Assembly: GCA_016210055.1 (NCBI GenBank)
Contig: JACQUZ010000122.1
Coordinates: 1 to 46,462 of the forward strand
Origin: Deltaproteobacteria bacterium
GTDB taxonomy: Bacteria > Myxococcota_A > Polyangia > Haliangiales > SHYZ01
Length of the DNA: 46,462 nucleotides
Direction of reading: 5' to 3'
Made by a program: the position numbers and the translations under genes
Notes under the pieces: generated by a model
Told to the model about the DNA's origin: nothing
What the model saw: only the letters and a program-made list of their open reading frames with translations
Databases searched by the model: none
Shown: one piece after another, positions 8,466-17,451 of the stretch
How the letters are laid out: each line of letters starts with the position of its first letter
Position numbering within the stretch: position 1 is the stretch's first letter

Positions 8466-11400
8466 GCGTCGTCCCTTCGCCCACCCTGCGGGGCCCGCGC
8501 CCGCCGCGGCACGAGCGCCCAAGCTGGCACGTCCGGTTTTGGGAACCCCCGGCCAATCTCCCGCCCGAGCTCGCGCATGCGCACCCACATGTTGGGTTCC
8601 TTTTTCGGCGCATGCTCGCGCTCGCGGCGCTTCCCAAAGCGATCCCTGAGCTCGAACACGAAGTTGTCGAGGATCTGCTGGTCCACGGGGTCGCCGTTGA
8701 GCTCCATCGTGAGCGCCCGCACTCCTTCTCGCTCGGCCGCGTGGAAGAACTGAGCCTCGGCGACCCGGCTGGGCATGCACTCCAGCGGAGCAACGCTGAG
8801 CACGCCATCGATGTGCCCCGAGCGCCACTCGTAGAGGGCGCCACCCAAGGTCAATGCGGCCTCTCCCTCGGCCTGATGGCGTATGTACGGCGCCGCCGCC
8901 TCGATGCTGTGCCGCGCGCGCATGAGCGGAGGCCAGCCGAGCGCCTCGGACATGATCTGGTACGAGCGGTGCTGAATGTAGGCCTGTACCTTGGCGCTCA
9001 GCCACGACCCAACGTCGTGCGGAACCCCCATCAACGTGTTGATGTACTCCTGGTAGTCGAGCCACTCGTTGAACGGGGCCAGGCGTACCCGAACGCCCTG
9101 GGCTTGCAGCCGATCGATCGCGAAGTCGTTGGCGAAGGGATCGCAGCGGACGTAGATCTCGCCGACCACGAGAATCGTCGGCAGCTCTCCCGCTCGCTTC
9201 ACCGCGGCGAGCTCGGCGGCCGCGCTCTTGAGGAGCTCGGTACAGCCAAAGAAGGTGCCACGCGTCGTCTCAGCGAGCGCCCGCCCAACGCTGAGATCTC
9301 CCGCTCCCCCGCGTCTCATGATGCGGCACAGCTCGGCCATCGAGCGATCGTAGATCTCTTGGGCGGCGCCCGGTCGCGACTCGGCAGGGCGGACGTCGTA
9401 GAGCGCCGCCTGCAGCATGTCCGCCGCCATGACCCCGGCGAAGACGAGCCCCGTGATGCCAGCAGGGATGCCTTCGAAGTAGTTGTCGTCCTTGGGTGAC
9501 CATACCCGCACGCGCTCGGAGAGCCCCAGCCTCTCGAGGACGATCTTGTGCAGCACGTTGTAGGAACCGAAACGGCAAGGCCCGCGGGCAGAAGGCATGA
9601 AGAAGGCGAACCTTTGATCCGGGTCGGGCTCGGCTTGGATGCGCTTGAGCAGGCTGCCCAGGGTGATCGCCATGGGCATGCATTCCTTGCCCGAGGTGTG
9701 CCGGCGGCCGAGCGCCAGCGCCTCCCGATCGGGTTCGGGGAGGCACTCCGTCGGAACCCCCGCGCCGCTCAGGCACGCAGCAACGGCTTCCGCGGCCGGG
9801 CTCATGCGTGGGATGAGCACCCGCTCACCACGGGCCTGGATGTCGGAGAGCGTTGCTTGGGCGCACTCGATTCGGCGGAGGTCGCGTGCCGGCCTTCGCG
9901 CTTGGCTGGCGACTTGACCCACAGCTCGACCCGCGGCTCGGCTTTCTGGCGCTGGCGTGGCGGCAGCGCGGAGATCCTCTCGCACGCAATGCAGGAACGC
10001 CTCCACGCGCGTGCGCGTGCCCGCATCCCCCGAATGGCCATCGGTCTCGATCACCGAATAGGGCTTCCCCTCCATGAGGAACCCATAGAAGTGCAAGGTG
10101 AAGCTGTCGGGGCCGCAGGAGTAGTTGGAGCACCAGAGGCTGTAGGTGCCCGGGGTTCTCCTGATCTGGTGAGCGGCCCGCAAGTTGCGCTGCCCATATC
10201 CCCAGTACATGTGCTCGAAGGTCGGCACGTCGTCTTCCGTTGGGTAACAGTCGACGGGGATGGCGACGGCGCCCTGCTCGCGCAGGATGGCAGGCACGTT
10301 CGAGTTGAGGACATGGTTGTAGATGGTGTAGGGCCGCCCGAGCACGACCACGGGAATGAGCTCGCGCTCGGCACAGAACACTAGCGCCCGCTGTCCCAGG
10401 GCCCGGCATTGCCGGTCGAACTGTACCTGGGCATGGAGCGCCTCCTCGAAAACCGTCTCGAAGGCGTAGTTTCCACGGCCGAGCGCCTCGAGGAGCCCGA
10501 CGAGGCTCCGCTTGAACGCCGGCGAGCGCCAACCGCCCTCGAGATCGATCACGGGAGACAGGATGCGTGCGCCATTTCCCCGGCGGCGCGCCGCGAGGTC
10601 CCAGCGGTTCAGATCCGCGCTGCTCTGCACCATCGGGCAGAGGACCGAGCGCGCTTGGTCTCCGACCGGCGGCGTGGAGAGGACCATGGGCAAGAAAAGC
10701 CAATCGTGTTCCCTGTCCGCGAGCGCGCTGACGGCGCCGTGGTAGATCTGCATCGGCGCGCAGAAGGGCACGTTCGCTTCCTCGATCCCCCGCTTGAGGA
10801 TCTTCTGGTCAGCGCCGCGCAAGATATCCAGGCGATAGCCGAGCTTCGCCAAGAACGTGGCGAAGAACGGGAAGGTCCCTTTCAGGACGAACTCATCGGT
10901 GATCACGATGCGCTCGCCCTCTGGGTTGGCGGGAAGGGACGCTGCGATGGCGTCCACGAGCTCTTCTCGCTCGCGGAACGGATCAGGAGCGCCGTCGGGC
11001 AGCTTCACGCGGCCGGTGCCACGGTCGTAGAGGGAGCAACCGCCGCCCCATGTGAACCGCTGGCGCTTTCCCTCGACAAGCGTGCGCAGGCGCTCGATGC
11101 GGCACTTGTTTCCAGCCCCGCCGCAGCCCTTGGTCGACTTGCAGGCAAAGTGATCCTTCTCGAGGACCTCGGCGCCGAGGAAGGGCCGCGCGTCGAGGGG
11201 AGCATCGGCGCTCTTGCGCTCACGCCTTGTGAGCAACGCGATGCCGAGCGCCCCAATGGTCCCTGGGTTGGGGGGCACGACGACCTCGGCGCCGGTCTGC
11301 CTGGCCACGGCGGCGGCCAGCGCGTCCGCCGAAAAGGGCATGCCCTGGCAGAAGATCACCTCCCCCACCGAGCGGCTCCCCTTCACGCGGTTCAAGTAGT

Positions 11401-12967
11401 TCTGGATGATCGAGTCGTAGATTCCCGCGACGATGCGGTGTTGCTCCACGCCCGCGGCGGCCGCCTCGTCGATGATCTCCGCCATGAACACCGAGCAGTG
11501 CTGGCCGAGGGAGACCCCGGCGTCCGCCTCGAGCGCTACTCGGCCGAGTTGGACGACGTCGCCAATGCCGGAGAACTGCTTGCCCTGCTCCTCGATGAAG
11601 GAGCCGGTGCCTGCGCTGCACGCCTCATTCATGGCGGCATCGACCACGCGCCCCTCCGCCAGGCGGATGTACTTGGCGTCCTGCCCGCCGATCTCAAAGA
11701 TGGTGTCCACGCGTGGATCGAACGAGAGGGCGCCCTCCGCGTGCGCCGCGATCTCATTGAGGACGAAGACCCGTTCGGCGCCGAAGCAGGTGAGGAGCAG
11801 GGAGCCCACGATCTCGCGCCCACTGCCGGTGACTCCGAAGGCGCGCACCGGATGCATGCCAAAGGGTCCCTCGAGGTACCGGCGCACCAGGCCTTGCGCC
11901 GCAGCGACAGGGTTGCCGCCCGTGGCGCCGTAGGCTTGCCACACCATGGCACCGTCGCTCGCATCGATCGCCACGGCCTTCGAGCCGGTGGAGCCGATGT
12001 CGAGCCCGACGATCAACCCACCTGCAGGGTCGGCAGGACGCTCGGACGGATCGGGCAAGCGCACGAAAGGGAGCCGCCTTATGCGGGACAACGCGCCCGA
12101 GAGGGCCGGGACAACCTCGAGCCCCTCGCGCCGAAGAGGTGCAAAGAGGTCGTGTAGAGCCGGCAGAGGGCCGCGTGGCATCTCGGCGGCGACGACGGCG
12201 CAGCCGATGGCGTCGATGAAGAGGGACGATCGCTCATCCACCTCGAGGAGGGTCATCCCCTCGCGCTCGAGGTGCCTGCGAAAATGCTCTCGGATCCGAG
12301 GCGCGCGAGTGACCCCGCCGAGAAGGACCACGCGACTGGGGCTGCTGCGAGGCTTGACGAGGACCTCGACGTTCGCAGCCACCGCGTCGTAGAGCCCGGC
12401 GAGGATGCGGTCATGGCTCTGGCCAAGATTGGCCAGGTGGGTCATGTCCGTCTTGAGAATGACCGGGCAACGCCCTGATAGCGGGGTGGGATCCTCGACG
12501 TCAGCGCAAAACACGCTGGCCTCCTCGACGGTGAGGCCGAATCGCTCGACGAGCTGGCGGAGGAAGTTCCCCGTGCCTTGCGAGCAACGCGAGTTCTCCC
12601 GGAAGACCTCGGTGCCGTTCCCACGAAGCTCCAGCACGGAGAACCCATGGCTGCCGATGGAGACCAGGGTGACCGGCTCGTCGTCATGCACGAATCGGAA
12701 GCCAGCTGCTCGCGCCTGCTTCTCGGGGACACGGGTGAGCTGGAACGAGCGCGCCAGGCGACCGCAGATGGCCGCCGACGTTACGGTCGGCCATTCCCAC
12801 TGGTCGAGGAGAGGCAGGAGGACCGCAGCCGGATCCTTCTGGTGCGAAGCGATGTGACACCGTGCCAGGCGGAGCGGTTCGCGAGGTTCCTCGCGGACGA
12901 GCTCCACGAGCTTGAGGGTCTCCGCACCAATATCGACTCCGACGAAGCGATCGTTCATGTAGTCCAC
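8462..12967 (-). CDS. Giant 2-hydroxyacyl-CoA dehydratase activase fusion (BcrAD/BadFG x2 - DUF2229 - HgdB-like)
   Basis: The product is about 1501 aa, against roughly 250-270 for a simple dehydratase activator such as HgdC. It carries two ASKHA ATPase modules: VGVDIGAETLKLVEL at the N-terminus with RCSQGTGNF, and IVGLDIGSTGSKAVAID near residue 320 with EIGGQDAKYI and ACSAGTGSF. The CxxGTG motifs carry the Cys that ligates the intersubunit 4Fe-4S cluster in activases. A Cys cluster (FACKSTKGCGGAGNKC) follows near residue 610. A DUF2229-like segment (VLKGTFPFFATFLAKLGY) and a C-terminal region resembling dehydratase D/B components come after. Known activases use ATP to drive low-potential electron transfer to 2-hydroxyacyl-CoA dehydratases. 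No dehydratase subunit genes are adjacent, so this may be self-contained or act on another target (inference). Start is GTG 12967; ATG 12958 is equally plausible. Confidence 0.88.
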   Translation of the reverse strand: MDYMNDRFVGVDIGAETLKLVELVREEPREPLRLARCHIASHQKDPAAVLLPLLDQWEWPTVTSAAICGRLARSFQLTRVPEKQARAAGFRFVHDDEPVTLVSIGSHGFSVLELRGNGTEVFRENSRCSQGTGNFLRQLVERFGLTVEEASVFCADVEDPTPLSGRCPVILKTDMTHLANLGQSHDRILAGLYDAVAANVEVLVKPRSSPSRVVLLGGVTRAPRIREHFRRHLEREGMTLLEVDERSSLFIDAIGCAVVAAEMPRGPLPALHDLFAPLRREGLEVVPALSGALSRIRRLPFVRLPDPSERPADPAGGLIVGLDIGSTGSKAVAIDASDGAMVWQAYGATGGNPVAAAQGLVRRYLEGPFGMHPVRAFGVTGSGREIVGSLLLTCFGAERVFVLNEIAAHAEGALSFDPRVDTIFEIGGQDAKYIRLAEGRVVDAAMNEACSAGTGSFIEEQGKQFSGIGDVVQLGRVALEADAGVSLGQHCSVFMAEIIDEAAAAGVEQHRIVAGIYDSIIQNYLNRVKGSRSVGEVIFCQGMPFSADALAAAVARQTGAEVVVPPNPGTIGALGIALLTRRERKSADAPLDARPFLGAEVLEKDHFACKSTKGCGGAGNKCRIERLRTLVEGKRQRFTWGGGCSLYDRGTGRVKLPDGAPDPFREREELVDAIAASLPANPEGERIVITDEFVLKGTFPFFATFLAKLGYRLDILRGADQKILKRGIEEANVPFCAPMQIYHGAVSALADREHDWLFLPMVLSTPPVGDQARSVLCPMVQSSADLNRWDLAARRRGNGARILSPVIDLEGGWRSPAFKRSLVGLLEALGRGNYAFETVFEEALHAQVQFDRQCRALGQRALVFCAERELIPVVVLGRPYTIYNHVLNSNVPAILREQGAVAIPVDCYPTEDDVPTFEHMYWGYGQRNLRAAHQIRRTPGTYSLWCSNYSCGPDSFTLHFYGFLMEGKPYSVIETDGHSGDAGTRTRVEAFLHCVREDLRAAATPAPESRAAGRAVGQVASQARRPARDLRRIECAQATLSDIQARGERVLIPRMSPAAEAVAACLSGAGVPTECLPEPDREALALGRRHTSGKECMPMAITLGSLLKRIQAEPDPDQRFAFFMPSARGPCRFGSYNVLHKIVLERLGLSERVRVWSPKDDNYFEGIPAGITGLVFAGVMAADMLQAALYDVRPAESRPGAAQEIYDRSMAELCRIMRRGGAGDLSVGRALAETTRGTFFGCTELLKSAAAELAAVKRAGELPTILVVGEIYVRCDPFANDFAIDRLQAQGVRVRLAPFNEWLDYQEYINTLMGVPHDVGSWLSAKVQAYIQHRSYQIMSEALGWPPLMRARHSIEAAAPYIRHQAEGEAALTLGGALYEWRSGHIDGVLSVAPLECMPSRVAEAQFFHAAEREGVRALTMELNGDPVDQQILDNFVFELRDRFGKRREREHAPKKEPNMWVRMRELGREIGRGFPKPDVPAWALVPRRARAPQGGRRDDA

Positions 12968-13139
12968 CCGGAAGGTGCGGTCGCCCGCAGCCGTAAAGAA
13001 CTTGCATAGACGGCTAGCGCCTGGAGGTCAAGAAGAACGACCAGAAGAGCCATGAACGGCCAGCGGCGTGTCAGACTGGGCGCACCTCGGACGGCCCCGA
13101 CTACGCTGGTGATGGGCGCTCGAGCAAGCGAGCGCGTGC

Positions 13140-13397
13140 TTACGCTAGTGGAACGACCATGCCACTGGCCTGAAGCTCTGTCTCGGCCATGAGCCAATCG
13201 TCCAGGTGGTGCCCATCCTGGCAGCCGCGCTGCACGAAGAGCTCATACGCACGCCGCGCGATCTCCTCGTGGGTGGCTCCGCATGGTTCGCTCGCGCGAT
13301 CGGCGTTGGCCATGTCCGACCTAGCACGCCGCGAGCTCTTCCTCGCCACTGATCCCTTCGCCACGGTCTTCCTTCCACCCGACTTCTGTGTCGCCAT
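13140..13397 (-). CDS. DUF2934 family small protein
   Basis: The 85-aa protein has a basic, Ser/Lys/Arg-rich N-terminus of about 40 residues. It is followed by a DUF2934 signature: EEIARRAYELFVQRG then DGHHLDDWLMAETEL. The start is supported by a purine-rich GGAGGAGAAG a few bases before the ATG. DUF2934 proteins are small, often occur in multiple copies in proteobacteria and myxobacteria, and have no established function. It is transcribed divergently from the GST-like gene. Confidence 0.82.
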   Translation of the reverse strand: MATQKSGGRKTVAKGSVARKSSRRARSDMANADRASEPCGATHEEIARRAYELFVQRGCQDGHHLDDWLMAETELQASGMVVPLA

Positions 13398-13667
13398 GAC
13401 TTCTCCTCCCTCCCCTCAGCGCCCTACGAATATACCTTGGCAGCGAGGGAAGAAAAGATCCTCGTTGGCGTGATCACTACTTCAGCGGCTCGGACCGCAT
13501 CAGCGATTCGAGGCCTGAGGCCCGTCGGGTGACGACCAGACAAGGATCGAGCATGGGGTGCTCGCGGAGCAGGTATATGATGCGCGAAGCATGAGACTCA
13601 GATTCCTGCCGCTCACCGTCGGTGGGTCCGAGGAGATGGGAAATCCGAAAGAGAAACCGGTGTGACC

Positions 13668-14861
13668 ATGCCAGACAACCCATCGAGACCCGTTCGTCAC
13701 CTGATCTGGGGCTCCGAGCTCTCCCCCTTCGCGCTCAAGATCCGCGCCATGCTCCAGCACGCGCAGCTGCCGCACCGCTTCTTGCCTGCTCAGGGGCGAC
13801 GAGCAGAGAACGCCCGGGCGTGGGGGACGATCGAGCTGGCCAAGCTGCGTCGTGACGCCCTGCGGTTTCCCCGGACATCCCCGCTCGACGAGTACCCCCT
13901 GGTTCCCTATCTCGTCGAGGATGATCGCCGCGTGCTCTATGACTCGTCTGCGATCGGACGCTGGATCGACGCGACGTTCAAAGGCCTCCCCTTGCTTTTT
14001 CCCTCGGATCCCGCGACTTCTTTCGTGGCCCAACTCATCGACGAGGCCTTCGACGAGTTCGGGCTCTACATGCTCCACCACAACCGCTGGGTTGTCTCCG
14101 CTTCGGACAACGACGCCGGACAGCGCCTCGCACGCGAGTTCTCGTGGCTCCTGCCCGTAGGCCTTAAGGGGGTTCTTGCGCACCAGTTCTCTCGTCGCCA
14201 GGTTCGTCGCCTGCCGTACCTGTTCAGCGTCGCGCCCGAAAACCTCGCGCTGGCAGGCGTCCCACGTCGCCTCGCGCCTCCGTCGCGGGTTGGGTTCCCT
14301 CCGACCCACGCCCTTCTCGAGGAGGCGTGGTTCGCCTACGTGGACGCGGTGGAGTCGATCCTCGCGTCGCGACCGTTTCTCCTCGGCGAGCGCTTCACCA
14401 TCGCCGACGCCAGCGTGTTCGGACACCTCTGGGGGAACTCCATCGACCCGAGCGCCTGCCTACGCTTGCTGGCTCGGGCACCGCGCACGCACGCCTGGCT
14501 CGACGCCATTCGACGAGGAACGCACGTTGGGTCCACCGGTGAGTCGGCGCTCGATGGGTCGATCGCCCCGCTGCTTCGGATCGTGGCACGGACGTTTCTA
14601 CCACTCATGCGGGCGAACGAGGCCGCCTACCTCTTCCATGCTCGACGGGGGGAGACGATATTCAACGAGAGAGCGTTCAACCTAGGGCGTGCGCTCTACG
14701 AAGGAGAGCTCCTCGGGCATCCTTTTCGTTCGGTCGCGAAGACCTTTCAGGTGCGGGCCTGGCGTGAGCTCCGCGCAGCGTGGCTCGAGCTCACCCGGAG
14801 CCAGCAAGCGACTGTTGAGTCGCTCGCCGACGTCGATTTCGCGGCAGCCGCAATAGGGTGA
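13668..14861 (+). CDS. Glutathione S-transferase family protein (long form)
   Basis: The protein is about 397 aa from the ATG at 13668 (an in-frame GTG lies 6 bp upstream). The N-terminal thioredoxin-fold half has LIWGSELSPFALKIRAML, where the usual CxxC or S/C active-site position reads S-P-F, then a cis-Pro region (PLVPYLVEDD) and DSSAIGRWID, the Glu/Asp-Ser pair that binds the glutathione gamma-glutamyl group. The helical C-terminal domain has RPFLLGERFTIADASVFGHLW, a standard GST_C signature. It is nearly twice the usual GST length (about 200-230 aa). The extra roughly 130 C-terminal residues have no motif I recognise. The substrate is unknown. The 270-bp upstream gap to the divergent DUF2934 gene must hold its promoter; I see no clear boxes. 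Confidence 0.82.
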   Translation: MPDNPSRPVRHLIWGSELSPFALKIRAMLQHAQLPHRFLPAQGRRAENARAWGTIELAKLRRDALRFPRTSPLDEYPLVPYLVEDDRRVLYDSSAIGRWIDATFKGLPLLFPSDPATSFVAQLIDEAFDEFGLYMLHHNRWVVSASDNDAGQRLAREFSWLLPVGLKGVLAHQFSRRQVRRLPYLFSVAPENLALAGVPRRLAPPSRVGFPPTHALLEEAWFAYVDAVESILASRPFLLGERFTIADASVFGHLWGNSIDPSACLRLLARAPRTHAWLDAIRRGTHVGSTGESALDGSIAPLLRIVARTFLPLMRANEAAYLFHARRGETIFNERAFNLGRALYEGELLGHPFRSVAKTFQVRAWRELRAAWLELTRSQQATVESLADVDFAAAAIG

Positions 14862-14878
14862 CCGCTCGGGCGCGCGCC

Positions 14879-15223
14879 TCATGGCCGGCGGGATTGAGGG
14901 TCCTCGCTGGCATCTTCGTCGGCGTCCATTGCCCCGCGAAGATATGTGAACGAGCCGATGAGCCACACGAGAGATCCGAGTCCTAGTACGGCGAGCGTGG
15001 CCCTCGCGAACGGCATGGCGTTGCGTAAAAGCATGTCGCCCATGTCGGCGTCCGTCCCTCCCGCAAAGCATGCCGCGCAGTACAGCACGACGCCCAAGAT
15101 CGTGATGACGAAGCCCGCGACGACCATTCTCTTCCCGGCTCTCTGAAGGGACTCCGCGCGTGCGGTCCGCTCGCCTGCAGGCGCCGCGTCGTCGGAACGA
15201 TTGTGCTTGCGAGACGGCAGCAC
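14879..15223 (-). CDS. Small membrane protein of unknown function, two helices
   Basis: The 114-aa protein has a charged N-terminus of about 30 residues, then two predicted membrane helices: MVVAGFVITILGVVLYCAAC, and TLAVLGLGSLVWLIGSFTYL near residues 72-92. An acidic tail follows. It is the last gene of the minus-strand run after the molybdopterin oxidoreductase, 44 bp downstream of that gene, and may be co-transcribed. I do not recognise a named family. Confidence 0.55.
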   Translation of the reverse strand: MLPSRKHNRSDDAAPAGERTARAESLQRAGKRMVVAGFVITILGVVLYCAACFAGGTDADMGDMLLRNAMPFARATLAVLGLGSLVWLIGSFTYLRGAMDADEDASEDPQSRRP

Positions 15224-15267
15224 GGCGTCCCGGTGCCCAATGCCGAGTGATGGTTGTCCAGCCGTGA

Positions 15268-17442
15268 CTAAGAAGCCTGCGTTCCCACGGGCTGATCCGC
15301 GAGCGCACGCACGCTGACCGCCACGCCGTTTACCGCCGCGTTGCCGCAGTCTTCATCGAGACGACGGTCGTCGGTGAGGTCGTTGATGCTCACGCCGGGG
15401 TTTTTCGCAGCAACCTGCAGCCTGGTCCCGGCCTGGCCGTGGCCCCAGCCGTGCGGCAGGCTGACGACCCCGGGCATCAGCGTCTCTGTGAGCTCGACGA
15501 TCGTGCGCACTTCGCCCACTCGGGACGAGACGATTACGGCTTGTTGGTCGCGAAGATCCAGGCGCTTGGCGTCGCTAGGGTGCATCATGAGCGTGCAGCG
15601 GTTGCTGCCGGTGACGAGCCGGGGCGCGTTGTGCATCCACGAGTTGTTGCTGCGCAGGTGACGCCGGCCGATGAGCATGAGGCCTTGCGGGTTGGCGACC
15701 GGCTCGGCATCGAGCCGAGCGTGCAATCGAGACAACGCTCGGGGTACGAAATCGGCCATGAGATGAACGCGCTTGTCCGGCGTGCGCAGGCGCCTGAGCA
15801 AGTTCGAGGTCAGAGGTCCCAGGTCGATTCCGTGGGGGTGACGTTCCAGGTGACGCAAGCTGATCCCGGTTTTTCCCGAGCGCAAGCCATGCGGGCCCAA
15901 GCGCAGCCCGAGGTCGAGAAGCCCGCGGGGCCCTAGATGGCGCAGGACGGCCTCGCGCAGCCGCGCTCGAGCCCAGGTGCTCGTGCTGCGACGCTCTAGC
16001 CGCGTCGTCAGCTCGAGCAGGATTTGCCAATCGTGACGCGTGTCTGCCGGAGGAGCGACGACCGGGGGCGAGTAGCGCGCGGTGTTCCGCACCGCCAGCA
16101 TGTACAGCGCCAGGTCGTAATGGTCGTGCTCCAAGGGAGCTGTCGGCGGCAAGATGAGGTGGGCGTGCCGCGTCGTCTCGTTGACATAGAAGTCAATCGA
16201 CAACATGAAATCCAGGCCTGCGAGTGCCCGGTCGAGCTCCGCGCCGTTGGGCGTGGAGAGCACCGGGTTACCGGCGATGGTAACGAAAGCACGTATCTGA
16301 CCCGGTCCGGCGGTCAACATCTCCTCGGCCATGACCGCCGAAGGAAGCTCCCCGCCCACCTCGGGAGAACCACGCACGCGGCTATGCCAGCGCCCTTGAT
16401 GGCCCCTCGACATTCTTCCGAGGAGATCGACGGCTGGGGTCGGAAACATGGCTCCGCCCGGCCGATCCAAGTTGCCCGTGATGGCGTTCAGGGCGTTGAT
16501 GAGCCAGTGGCAGAGCGCGCCATGCTCCTGGGCTGAAACCCCCAAGCGCCCGTAGCACGCGGCGCTCGGCGCGGCACAGAAGCTGCGGGCCAGCTCGCGG
16601 ATTTCGGCCGCGGTCAAGGTGAGATGCTCGGCGGCACGTTCTGGCGAAAACGGCTGCAGCAAGGCCTCGAGCTGGCCGATGCCGTCGATGCTCGACGCCA
16701 GGTGACCGGGCTTCGCGAGTTTCTCCTCGAAGAACACGTGCAGCAGCGCTGCCAGCAAGAACGCATCATGGCCTGGACGAATGGCGATGTGCCGGTCGGC
16801 CAGGGCCGCGGTCTCGGTGCGACGGGGATCGACGACGACCACGCGGCCACCGCGCGCCTGGATCTGCTCCAGGCGTTTCTTGATGTCGGGTGCCGTCATC
16901 ATGCTCCCGTTGGATGCCAGCGGGTTGGCCCCGAAGATCAGCAAGAAGTGGGTTCGGTCGACATCGGGGACTGGCAGGAGCAGCTGGTGACCGAACATCT
17001 TCCAGGCGCAGAACATGTGCGGCAACTGGTCCACCGACGTTGCCGAAAAGCGATTCCTCGTTCGCAAGGCATGCACGCAGTCGAGCACGAACATCGTCGA
17101 GCCGTAGCTGTGCACGTTCGGGTTTCCCAGGTATACGCCGACAGCGCTATCGCCCCAGGCCTTCTGCGTGGCGCGCAGGCGCGCCTCGGCCTCGTCGAAC
17201 GCCTCGTCCCAGGGAATCCGTACCAGTCCAGAGGCGGTGCGGCGCATGGGATAGCGAACACGGTCGGGGTCGTCCTGGATGTCCTTGAGCGCCACCGCCT
17301 TGGGGCAGATGTGGCCACGACTCAGGGGATCTCGCTTGTCACCGCGGATCGAAAGGATCTTCCCCCCCGCCACTTGGATTTCTAGCCCACAGATGGCCTC
17401 ACATAGGGTGCACGCGCGGTAGTGGGTGTTCGCCGGTGTCAT
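15268..17442 (-). CDS. Molybdopterin-dependent oxidoreductase (formate dehydrogenase/DMSO reductase superfamily)
   Basis: The 724-aa catalytic subunit has an N-terminal 4Fe-4S motif, C11-x2-C14-x3-C18-x27-C46, and typical bis-MGD domain landmarks: VDQLPHMFCAWKMFG, FLLIFGANPLASNG, VVVVDPRRTETAALAD, RPGHDAFLLAALLHV and TGNLDRPGGAMFP. The C-terminal molydop-binding domain has RSNNSWMHNAPRL, LMMHPSDAKRLDL and VSLPHGWGHG. No Tat or Sec signal is present, so it should be cytoplasmic. The electron acceptor and substrate are unknown; no Fe-S or membrane-anchor subunit is adjacent. The Mo-ligating residue cannot be assigned with confidence. The upstream gene ends 9 bp before this start, indicating co-transcription. 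Confidence 0.9.
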   Translation of the reverse strand: MTPANTHYRACTLCEAICGLEIQVAGGKILSIRGDKRDPLSRGHICPKAVALKDIQDDPDRVRYPMRRTASGLVRIPWDEAFDEAEARLRATQKAWGDSAVGVYLGNPNVHSYGSTMFVLDCVHALRTRNRFSATSVDQLPHMFCAWKMFGHQLLLPVPDVDRTHFLLIFGANPLASNGSMMTAPDIKKRLEQIQARGGRVVVVDPRRTETAALADRHIAIRPGHDAFLLAALLHVFFEEKLAKPGHLASSIDGIGQLEALLQPFSPERAAEHLTLTAAEIRELARSFCAAPSAACYGRLGVSAQEHGALCHWLINALNAITGNLDRPGGAMFPTPAVDLLGRMSRGHQGRWHSRVRGSPEVGGELPSAVMAEEMLTAGPGQIRAFVTIAGNPVLSTPNGAELDRALAGLDFMLSIDFYVNETTRHAHLILPPTAPLEHDHYDLALYMLAVRNTARYSPPVVAPPADTRHDWQILLELTTRLERRSTSTWARARLREAVLRHLGPRGLLDLGLRLGPHGLRSGKTGISLRHLERHPHGIDLGPLTSNLLRRLRTPDKRVHLMADFVPRALSRLHARLDAEPVANPQGLMLIGRRHLRSNNSWMHNAPRLVTGSNRCTLMMHPSDAKRLDLRDQQAVIVSSRVGEVRTIVELTETLMPGVVSLPHGWGHGQAGTRLQVAAKNPGVSINDLTDDRRLDEDCGNAAVNGVAVSVRALADQPVGTQAS

Positions 17443-17451
17443 GATCGGCCA

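Noticed and set aside
10409..12157. Long plus-strand open frame antisense to the activase fusion
   Set aside because: It is a shadow frame within a clearly coding minus-strand gene, with no motif of its own.
13477..13683. 68-codon minus-strand frame between the DUF2934 and GST-like genes
   Set aside because: It overlaps the GST start, has no ribosome-binding signal and no family resemblance.
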